Part shown: positions 16,231 to 22,839 of the stretch, piece after piece
Position numbering within the stretch: the stretch's first letter is position 1
Layout of the letters: each line of letters starts with the position of its first letter
Assembly (NCBI GenBank): GCA_937969485.1
Contig: CALBVQ010000201.1
Location: forward strand, 1 to 22,839
Length of the DNA stretch: 22,839 bases
Direction of reading: 5' to 3'
From: an uncultured Saprospiraceae bacterium
GTDB lineage: Bacteria > Bacteroidota > Bacteroidia > Chitinophagales > Saprospiraceae
Notes under the pieces: generated by a model
Seen by the model: the letters and a program-made list of their open reading frames with translations, nothing else
The model's database searches: none
What the model was told of the DNA's origin: nothing
Translations under genes and position numbers: made by a program

Positions 16231-17541
16231 CTAGCTTAATTCAGCAACAGCTTTCTTAAACTGATCTCCTCTGTCCATATAATTCTTAAATAGATCGAAA
16301 CTTGCACAAGCGGGGCTCAATAAAACTATGTCGCCCTTATCCGCCAGTCGAAAAGCAGATTGTACCGCCTCGTCTATTCTAGTCGTTTCTTTTAGCTCAG
16401 GAATTATGTCCTGAAATGCATTCTTCAATGCCGTGTTATCTACACCCACACATATGAGTGATTTAACTTTGAGTTTTACAAGTTGTTCTAGTTCTTCGTA
16501 GTCGTTTCCTTTATCGGTTCCACCAGCTAACCACACAATGGGTTGGTCAATGGATTGAAAAGCCTTCTTTACTGCATCAACATTCGTTGCTTTGGAGTCA
16601 TTGATAAATTCTATACCTTCAATTTCTCTTACGAATTCCATTCGGTGTTCAATTCCCACGAATGAATTCAGTTGTTGCTTTATGTGTTTTGGCTTTACGC
16701 CAAAAGTTTGCGCTGCATAAATCGCACATTGAGCGTTGAATCTGTTGTGCGAATACTGCAGTGTTTTATTTTTTAGTTTTATCTCATCACCTCCCACTTC
16801 CTTTAGTTCGCTTACACGCTCAGGAACAGTTAGTAAGTTTGGTAGTCTGTTATTTACCTTTTTGCTTTCCAGCAATGTGTTTATCAATCGATCATCCGAG
16901 TTATAGATGAATGTTTGATTTGCATTTTGATTAGCCGTAATTCGCATTTTTGATTGTGCGTATTTACTTAAGTCATAATCGTATCTATCTAGATGATCAG
17001 CGCTTATATTCAGTAAAATGGCAATATCAGGTGCAAACGAAGTAATACCGTCCAACTGAAAACTAGATATCTCTAAAACAAACACATCCGGAGTATCAGA
17101 CTCAAGTAATAATCGAGCAAAGCTAATTCAGTAATTACCCCCTATTTTGGACGTAAGTCCACTTCCTTTAAAAAGATGATGAATTAATGCGGTCGTTGTT
17201 GTTTTTCCATTACTTCCCGTAATAGCTATGATCGGTGTTTCACAGAATCTGTAACCAAATTCGATTTCCGAAATCACTTCAATTCCTTTCGATAAAGCAT
17301 CTTGGATAAGATCAATATGATCAGGTATTCCTGGGCTTTTCACGATAACATCTGCAGAATAAATCTTATCCAATGTATGCTTTCCGTCCTCAAACGGCAT
17401 TTCATTTTCGATAAGCTCTTGCTTAAAGTTTTCAGCAATCATTGAGTAATCACTAACAAACACTTCGAAACCTTTTTTATGCGCAAGAAGTGCTGCTCCT
17501 ACTCCACTTTCACCTCCACCAAGTACAACACATTTTTTCAT
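16231..17541 (-). pseudogene. murD: murD (UDP-MurNAc-L-Ala--D-Glu ligase) with one in-frame TGA
   Basis: MurD adds D-Glu to UDP-MurNAc-L-Ala. The frame is continuous over 437 codons (a usual MurD length) except for TGA at codon 138 (17128-17130). Residues 1-137 hold the UDP-binding domain (VVLGGGESGVG) and ATP loop TGSNGKTTT (108-116), ending ...SKIGGNY. After the stop the same frame continues ISFARLLLES, 14 codons before a GTG at 17085, then FVLEISSFQLDG, NISADHLDRYD, NDSKATN and SPACASFD, all expected of MurD. The stop falls where MurD has the Gly of its GN(I/Y)G motif, so a GGA-to-TGA change (one base) is the simplest explanation. There is no frameshift, deletion or decay elsewhere. Neither half alone could be an active ligase. 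Alternatives are a sequencing error, a strain-specific mutation compensated elsewhere, or stop readthrough. The ATG overlaps the mraY stop (TAATG). Confidence 0.9.
17128..17130 (-). other. In-frame TGA codon inside murD
   Basis: This is the premature stop described for murD. The following base on the coding strand is A. Here TGA also ends the beta-barrel gene (2212-2214), while TGG is used normally for Trp throughout, so a reassigned code is unlikely. TGA is otherwise rare as a stop in this window: the other intact genes with visible ends use TAA or TAG. Confidence 0.9.
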
Positions 17542-18806
17542 TATCGTATCTTAAGAGTTATAAGAGCAAGTACCGCAAGTAAAATCCCTACGATCCAAAA
17601 TCGAGTAACGATTTGCGCTTCGTGAATACCTTTCTTTTGGTAATGATGATGAATGGGTGACATTAGGAAAATTCGCTTTCCTTCACCCGTTCTTTTCTTC
17701 GTGTACTTAAAGTAGGAAACTTGCAAGATTACACTTGCTGTTTCGATAAGAAAGATTCCACACAATATAGGAAGCAATAGCTCTTTTCTAATAAGAATAG
17801 CAAAAGCTGCTATTATTCCACCTATTGTCAATGAACCTGTATCTCCCATGAATACTTTAGCAGGATAGGTATTGAACCATAAAAAGCCAATACAAGATCC
17901 TAAAAAGGCAGCGGCAAAAATCGCCATTTCACCAGTGTATGGAATATAGAGTATTTTTAGATATTCTGAAATCACTGCATTTCCAGATACATAGGCCAAT
18001 GCTCCTAGTGTAACAACTATAATTGCTGAAGTACCAGTGGCGAGTCCATCAATTCCATCCGTAAGGTTTGCACCATTACTAACCGCTGTCACAATAAAAA
18101 TGACAACAGGTATAAATATGAGCCATAAAAAGCTTGAACTATTGTCTCCTAAAAATCCAAGAATTGAACTGTATGAAAACACGTTTCCTTTTATAAAAGG
18201 AACATTAGTCAATGAACTCTTTACATACGCCATTTCAACAGATTGCTTTTCTGCATTAACTGTAGGCACTTCAACAGTAAATTGATCAACAATATGCAAT
18301 CCCTGATCAATAGCTTCAGCTACTGGCATTCTCACTACGATATCATCGTGCATCAACATAGTCAAGGCAACTATTAAGCCAAGGCCAACTTGGCCAACAA
18401 TCTTAAACTTACCTGACAATCCAGCTTTATTCTTTTTGAATACCTTTATGTAATCATCTAGAAAACCGATTGCAGACATCCACAGTGTGGAAAGTATAAG
18501 TAGTTGTATGTAGACATTATGAAGTTTCGTTAAAAGCAGAACTGGAATAAGAAGAGTACCAATAATCATTAGTCCACCCATAGTAGGTGTTCCCTCTTTC
18601 TCTTTTTGTCCAGCGAGACCTAGATCTCTTACGCTTTCTCCAACTTGTAAATTCCTCAAAGAACGTATGATTCGCGTTCCAAAAACTAGAGTTATCAATA
18701 GCGATAACACCATAGCCATGGCTGCACGAAAAGATATAAATTGAAACAAACCAGCTCCTTTAAGCTCGTATGTTTTTTCTAAAAATTCAAATAAGTAATA
18801 CAGCAT
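17541..18806 (-). CDS. mraY: Phospho-MurNAc-pentapeptide transferase MraY
   Basis: This integral membrane enzyme links phospho-MurNAc-pentapeptide to undecaprenyl phosphate, forming lipid I. The 421-residue product has the expected motifs: TMGG (75-78), LDDYIK with the Asp pair 117-118, NLTDGIDGLA (247-256), FMGDTGSL with Asp322 and the HHH motif (386-388). At 421 residues it is longer than the roughly 360 of enterobacterial MraY. The extra length lies in an extracytoplasmic loop (about 154-226) between membrane helices, a feature I associate with Bacteroidota homologues. The stop overlaps the murD start by one base (TAATG), suggesting coupled translation. Confidence 0.96.
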   Translation of the reverse strand: MLYYLFEFLEKTYELKGAGLFQFISFRAAMAMVLSLLITLVFGTRIIRSLRNLQVGESVRDLGLAGQKEKEGTPTMGGLMIIGTLLIPVLLLTKLHNVYIQLLILSTLWMSAIGFLDDYIKVFKKNKAGLSGKFKIVGQVGLGLIVALTMLMHDDIVVRMPVAEAIDQGLHIVDQFTVEVPTVNAEKQSVEMAYVKSSLTNVPFIKGNVFSYSSILGFLGDNSSSFLWLIFIPVVIFIVTAVSNGANLTDGIDGLATGTSAIIVVTLGALAYVSGNAVISEYLKILYIPYTGEMAIFAAAFLGSCIGFLWFNTYPAKVFMGDTGSLTIGGIIAAFAILIRKELLLPILCGIFLIETASVILQVSYFKYTKKRTGEGKRIFLMSPIHHHYQKKGIHEAQIVTRFWIVGILLAVLALITLKIR

Positions 18807-18840
18807 TTCGCATTAATTACGTCTAAAAGCATTCTACATT

Positions 18841-18883
18841 TTAAAAATGCAGCAGGACGAAACTTTTTTCTGAACCTGCTGCA
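18841..18883 (-). terminator. Terminator- or attenuator-like hairpin between murE and mraY
   Basis: In the 116-base gap between murE and mraY the minus strand has TGCAGCAGG pairing perfectly with CCTGCTGCA across an 18-base loop (18848-18883), followed directly by TTTTT. It has the form of an intrinsic terminator inside the operon. A complete stop here would separate mraY to ftsZ from upstream promoters, so partial termination, RNA processing or a second promoter downstream would be needed. The loop is larger than usual for a strong terminator. Confidence 0.5.
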
Positions 18884-18922
18884 ACTGTTAAAACCAACCT
18901 GAGAATGATAATAGAACCTATC

Positions 18923-20386
18923 TTAAATATTGTGAAGCAGGAATTCCTGCAATATTTGCTTATCATCAAATGGATATTTAACTCCATTTATTTCTTGATA
19001 TGTTTCATGACCTTTACCTGCCACGAGAATCACATCTGTTGGACTTGCCAATGAAATCGCCGTCTTAATCGCGGATTTCCTATCGCTTATCCTTAGTACC
19101 TTCAGTGACTGATCTTTCTCTATCCCCTCTTCCATGTCATCCAGAATATCCTCCGGATTTTCCGACCTTGGATTGTCAGATGTGAGAATTACCTTGTCAC
19201 TATAATTAACAGCCACTTTTGCCATTAATGGTCGCTTTGTTTTATCACGATCTCCTCCGCAACCAACGAGGGTGATAATTTTTCCTTTTTTCTTATTGAT
19301 ATGAGTTATTGTGCTCAATACATTTTCCAATGCATCCGGAGTATGCGCATAATCAACAATAGCTGTTATCTTTTTCTTCTCATTTCGAACAATCTCGAAT
19401 CTTCCTGCAGCTGTTGTTACATTACTTAACACTCTCAACATCTCTAGTCTTTCATATCCTGCAGCCTCAGCAATTGCCAAAACAGCCAGAATATTATAGA
19501 CATTGAACTTTCCAATCAAGCGAGTAAAGAATTCTTGTTCTTCGACTCTGATTTGCATTCCTGCAAAATCATGTTCGATGATTTTTCCTTTATAATCCGC
19601 TTGAGAAACAAGCCCATAACTAACGCGATTCGCTTTTGAATTCTGAACCATTACAGCTCCATTCTTATCATCTGCATTATAAATCGCTGTGCTTTTGGGC
19701 GAAAGCCCATCAAACAATCGCTTTTTAGTATAAGCGTATTCCTTAAAGCTTGCGTGATAATCCAAGTGGTCATGCGACAAGTTTGTAAAAGCTGCTATGT
19801 CATAATTTAAACCTTTAATTCGGCCTTGATCAATCGCATGTGAACTAACTTCCATTATACAATGCTTACAACCTTCAGCTTTCATCTTAGCGATGAAGCG
19901 AAAAAGCGTAAAAACATCAGGAGTAGTGAGTTCCGACGGATACTCGGTTTCGTTGATACGAACCACAACTGTACTTAACAAACCGCATGATATTCCCATT
20001 GCTCGCATGGCATTAAAGAATAGAGTTGAAACGGTCGTTTTACCATTAGTTCCTGTGACACCAATAAGTGTCATCTCCTCTTTTCCTCCGTATAATATTT
20101 GAGCTAGTTCAGCTAAATGATTCTTAAGATTTTTGATCTTCACATAGCTAACTTGAGAATCAATATCAGAAGGTAGATTTTCGCAAAATATCACAGAAGC
20201 TTGATTCTTAATTGCAGCGTTTATAAAACCATGTCCATCAAGGGAATGACCTTCAACTGCAACGAATGCATCGTTCTTATTGATTTTGCGCGAATCCAAA
20301 TACATATCTTGCACTGAAGCCTGATCGTCTCCGACCAACTCATGCTTTACATGTAATTTCTCTAATATTTCGCGTAGTTTCCTCAT
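18923..20386 (-). CDS. murE: UDP-MurNAc-tripeptide synthetase MurE (meso-DAP type)
   Basis: This cytoplasmic ligase adds the third residue of the stem peptide to UDP-MurNAc-L-Ala-D-Glu. I chose ATG 20386 (487 residues, MRKLREILEKL) over the in-frame GTG at 20401, since family members begin at this helix. Motifs are LDSRK near the N-terminus, the ATP loop GTNGKTTV (112-119), HDHLDYH, and DNPR (404-407). DNPR is the signature for meso-diaminopimelate as substrate, consistent with the usual Bacteroidota peptidoglycan. It sits between ftsI (46-base gap) and the hairpin preceding mraY. Confidence 0.96.
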   Translation of the reverse strand: MRKLREILEKLHVKHELVGDDQASVQDMYLDSRKINKNDAFVAVEGHSLDGHGFINAAIKNQASVIFCENLPSDIDSQVSYVKIKNLKNHLAELAQILYGGKEEMTLIGVTGTNGKTTVSTLFFNAMRAMGISCGLLSTVVVRINETEYPSELTTPDVFTLFRFIAKMKAEGCKHCIMEVSSHAIDQGRIKGLNYDIAAFTNLSHDHLDYHASFKEYAYTKKRLFDGLSPKSTAIYNADDKNGAVMVQNSKANRVSYGLVSQADYKGKIIEHDFAGMQIRVEEQEFFTRLIGKFNVYNILAVLAIAEAAGYERLEMLRVLSNVTTAAGRFEIVRNEKKKITAIVDYAHTPDALENVLSTITHINKKKGKIITLVGCGGDRDKTKRPLMAKVAVNYSDKVILTSDNPRSENPEDILDDMEEGIEKDQSLKVLRISDRKSAIKTAISLASPTDVILVAGKGHETYQEINGVKYPFDDKQILQEFLLHNI

Positions 20387-20432
20387 TTCAATTTTGTACA
20401 CATCAATTACACTTTTGAATTGACCTTATGTC

Positions 20433-22568
20433 TTATCCTAACTGGATAAATATTTCTTGTCCTTTATTCTTTGTTCCTGGAGATATAGATTGATGTCGGA
20501 CTTTCCCGGCACCGTTGATTTTTACTTTCAACCCTATGTTTTCCAGTATATATATGGCATCTCTAACACCCATTCCTACAACATCAGGAACAGTTGATTT
20601 TTTTATTGAACGCTTTTGAAGCGCTAGCTTTTCCTCGTATGGATTAAGTATAACCCAAGTCGCTTTCGACTCTTCCTTTGAAGGCACATTGGAATGTTTT
20701 AAAATATTCTTTATATCACCTCTATGCCCCACCGTGAACTTCGGCTTACTATATGCCGTATTACTTGCATGTTCTCTAAATTCAGTATAATGTTCACTCT
20801 TCAAGTCAAGCTTTAGAGCAAATATCTTGTCTGCTACATTCTTAAAAACCGGTCCAGCAACAACCCCTCCGTAATAACCATGATTTCGTGGATTAAACAA
20901 TACCACTATCATTGAGTACTTGGGATCTTCACTTGGGAAATACCCAGCGAAAGATGCGTTGTATGGATTTTTTCCATCCACTACTACACCGTAATCTTTG
21001 GATGTACCAGTCTTACCACTAATTCCATAGTGCTTAGTATTCAACTTTCTAGCTGTACCAGACACAACCACCTCTCTCAACATGTCTTGAGCCTCATGAA
21101 TTGCGGCAATAGAAGCAATTGAAGAATTTGACACTGTAGGCGAGAATTCTTCGATCACTTGCGAATTATCTGTAATGCTTTTTACAACATACGGCTTCAT
21201 CATCTTTCCTCCATTTGCAATAGCATTATAAAATGCCAGAACTTGCAAGGGAGTCATTTTCATCTCATAGCCGTGCGCCATCCAAGGCACTGAAGTACGC
21301 GAAAATTTTGTTCCATGCCTATCCGGATCATTCAAAAACTCATTGGGCTCTCCCGTAAGGTCAATCCCACTCTTCTCTCCGAAGCCGTAGGATTTAAAGT
21401 GTCTTATGAATTTTCTTTTTCCCTCCTTATCCTGATTGTAGTAAACATCAGCTAAACCACCTATTCCCACGTTTGAGCTTTTGGCGAAAGCCGTTCTTAC
21501 ATCAGTTTCATAAATACCATGAGGCTCAGAATCTTTCATCACCTCACCATAAAACTTATGCTTACCTCCATGCAAATTCACAGAAGATTCAGGCGTAACA
21601 TATCCATCCTCCAACAAAGCAAGCACAGTTCCTAATTTGATAGTAGAACCAGGAGCAAACATTCTAGTCACTGCAACATTCTGCATTTCTGCGAATTTCT
21701 CATCGGCAGTTCTATTAAAATTAGACATAGCCTTAATTGCACCCGTTTTAACATCCATTACAATTGCAGTACCTTGATCTGCGTCGTGCTCATACATTGC
21801 AGAAAGCAATTCATTATGCACTACATCCTGAATATCTACATCAATAGTTGTTGTCAAATCATATCCTTTCGTAGAGCTTTTATCCTCCACTTCTTGAACA
21901 GGAACCCACACACCATGTGCAATTTCCTTCATCAACTTCTTCTTAGTTTCCCCCTTCAAATACGCATCATAAGAATTTTCCAAACCCACATTAATCGCAT
22001 CCTTCCTATCAATACCAAGTAAATAAGACGCCATAGCACCAAAAGGCTTCACCCGACGAATTTTCGGTCGGACAATAATACCACCGCCCATTTGCCCCAA
22101 CTTAAACAAAGGAAATTGCTGAAATCTCAGCTTCTCCATATAATCCAAATTCTTAGCTATAGGGTAATATTTCGTCCCCTTCTTATTATGAGCAATACCA
22201 TCTTTTCTACCCTTCTTAAGTTCACTCTCCCACTGCCATCTAGACTTTTCTTTCCCACTATATTTTTCGAGATAATAACAAAGAGAATCAATATTAGCTT
22301 TGAAATCCCTCTCTCTCGAAACTGTAAGATCCATATATATATCAAAGAGCGTTATGGAAGTAACCATCGAGCTTCCATTCTCACTAAAAATATCTCCTCG
22401 TTCAGCGTCAACTTTCTTCCAACGAAGATTATTTACCGCTTTTTTTCTCCATTCATCACCCTGAACAACATTCACATTTACCACCTTAGCCATTATCACA
22501 ACTGACAAAACACTAAAACAGATAAAAACAAAATATACACGCGTCAGCAACTCCCTCCGTTTATCCAT
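20433..22568 (-). CDS. ftsI: Septal transpeptidase FtsI (PBP3-type) with PASTA domain
   Basis: This class B penicillin-binding protein cross-links new septal peptidoglycan in the periplasm with FtsW. The 711-residue product has a short cytoplasmic tail and one membrane anchor (about 11-30), then a PBP dimerisation domain (about 50-215). The transpeptidase domain carries the active-site motif STIK (Ser308, Lys311), SSN (364-366) and KTGT (519-522). A PASTA domain (about 657-711, starting STVPDVVGMGVRDAI) ends the protein. A single PASTA repeat is absent from enterobacterial FtsI but known in Bacteroidota and Gram-positive homologues, where such domains bind peptidoglycan or aid function at the septum. 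ATG 22568 lies five bases after the ftsL-like stop. All catalytic motifs are present. Confidence 0.96.
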   Translation of the reverse strand: MDKRRELLTRVYFVFICFSVLSVVIMAKVVNVNVVQGDEWRKKAVNNLRWKKVDAERGDIFSENGSSMVTSITLFDIYMDLTVSRERDFKANIDSLCYYLEKYSGKEKSRWQWESELKKGRKDGIAHNKKGTKYYPIAKNLDYMEKLRFQQFPLFKLGQMGGGIIVRPKIRRVKPFGAMASYLLGIDRKDAINVGLENSYDAYLKGETKKKLMKEIAHGVWVPVQEVEDKSSTKGYDLTTTIDVDIQDVVHNELLSAMYEHDADQGTAIVMDVKTGAIKAMSNFNRTADEKFAEMQNVAVTRMFAPGSTIKLGTVLALLEDGYVTPESSVNLHGGKHKFYGEVMKDSEPHGIYETDVRTAFAKSSNVGIGGLADVYYNQDKEGKRKFIRHFKSYGFGEKSGIDLTGEPNEFLNDPDRHGTKFSRTSVPWMAHGYEMKMTPLQVLAFYNAIANGGKMMKPYVVKSITDNSQVIEEFSPTVSNSSIASIAAIHEAQDMLREVVVSGTARKLNTKHYGISGKTGTSKDYGVVVDGKNPYNASFAGYFPSEDPKYSMIVVLFNPRNHGYYGGVVAGPVFKNVADKIFALKLDLKSEHYTEFREHASNTAYSKPKFTVGHRGDIKNILKHSNVPSKEESKATWVILNPYEEKLALQKRSIKKSTVPDVVGMGVRDAIYILENIGLKVKINGAGKVRHQSISPGTKNKGQEIFIQLG

Positions 22569-22573
22569 AAGAT

Positions 22574-22839
22574 CTAACTTTTAGGAGCTTTCAGTATGCG
22601 TGGACCTTTTTCAGGAAAGACAACATCACCTTCAAGATCTTTCACCAATTGCGAGGGCGAGGACTTCTCCATCAACTCTTGCTTTAGACTCAAGTACTCC
22701 CATCTAGCCTTTTGAACAGATTTCTCCATTCTATCAATCTTCACCTGCTTACGTTCGCCACGCTGTGAATTATTTATGTACAGTATACCAAGCATAGCAA
22801 CAAATAGAACAAACCATAGATTGCGAGTCAAGAACCCAG
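22574..22839 (-). CDS. ftsL: FtsL-like divisome protein, N-terminus beyond the window
   Basis: The frame is open to the window edge (…GFLTRNLWFVLF), so the true start lies outside. The TTG at 22831 is only the first possible start inside the window. What is visible is one membrane helix (NLWFVLFVAMLGILYI) and a charged coiled-coil stretch (about 45 residues; RMEKSVQKARWEYLSLKQELM). A short tail ending PRILKAPKS follows. A small bitopic protein with a periplasmic coiled coil directly before ftsI matches the Bacteroidota FtsL-like protein that partners with FtsI and FtsQ. FtsL sequences diverge strongly, so the call rests on topology, the RWEYLSLKQELM segment and position. Confidence 0.7.
   Translation of the reverse strand, partial: GFLTRNLWFVLFVAMLGILYINNSQRGERKQVKIDRMEKSVQKARWEYLSLKQELMEKSSPSQLVKDLEGDVVFPEKGPRILKAPKS

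Noticed and set aside
17128..17130. Genetic code reassignment (TGA as Gly or Trp)
   Set aside because: TGA ends the beta-barrel gene at 2212-2214 right after the terminal Phe, no other gene here has an internal TGA, and Trp is coded by TGG throughout. Bacteroidota use the standard bacterial code.
17085..17541. Two separate genes or a frameshift in murD
   Set aside because: The frame before and after 17128 is the same (14 sense codons from the TGA to the GTG at 17085), and conserved MurD sequence runs straight through. It is a single nonsense codon, not a frameshift or a split into two designed proteins.

Overview
The window comes from a low-GC Bacteroidota chromosome, plausibly a Saprospiria-like or related marine lineage. 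Three things point there: the gene order of the division and cell-wall (dcw) cluster, a very large secreted protein ending in a type IX secretion (T9SS) sorting domain, and lipoprotein genes with Bacteroidota-style signals. Genus and species cannot be read from the sequence.

Right part (8951-22839, all on the minus strand, transcribed right to left): a dcw operon in the order ftsL-like (runs off the window edge), ftsI (with a C-terminal PASTA domain), murE, mraY, murD, ftsW, murG, murC, ftsQ, ftsA, ftsZ. MurE, MurD and MurC are Mur ligases that build UDP-MurNAc-peptide. MraY and MurG make lipid I and lipid II. FtsW and FtsI polymerise and cross-link septal peptidoglycan. FtsL, FtsQ, FtsA and FtsZ form the divisome scaffold. 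Genes are tightly packed, with overlaps (mraY/murD share 1 base, murG/ftsW overlap by 17 bases). The main anomaly is murD, which carries one in-frame TGA at codon 138, after the ATP-binding loop and inside the conserved GN(I/Y)G motif. The reading frame is intact on both sides. There is also a terminator-like hairpin between murE and mraY.

Middle part (8244-8950, no gene): a 3' region of ftsZ that looks rearranged. A roughly 51-base sequence plus a GC-rich terminator hairpin occurs twice, and one copy is split by a 163-base imperfect palindrome with terminal inverted repeats. Left of this is a 1588-residue secreted multidomain protein (HYR/Ig-like modules, carboxypeptidase-regulatory-like domain, dockerin-like pair, cohesin-like domain, T9SS sorting domain), ending at a strong bidirectional terminator.

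Left part (1-3400): accessory DNA. Two nearly identical 161-base palindromic elements (1-161 and 3224-3384) bracket a small lipoprotein gene split by a different 179-base palindromic MITE-like insertion, a putative outer-membrane beta-barrel protein, and a second lipoprotein on the opposite strand. The 161-base elements and the 163-base element near ftsZ share the same central hairpin (GATAGC, 4-base loop, GCTATC), so they are probably one family of small non-autonomous palindromic elements. No tRNA, rRNA, CRISPR array or transposase gene was seen. I found no convincing new multi-gene system. The noteworthy signals are the murD stop codon and the palindromic element activity.
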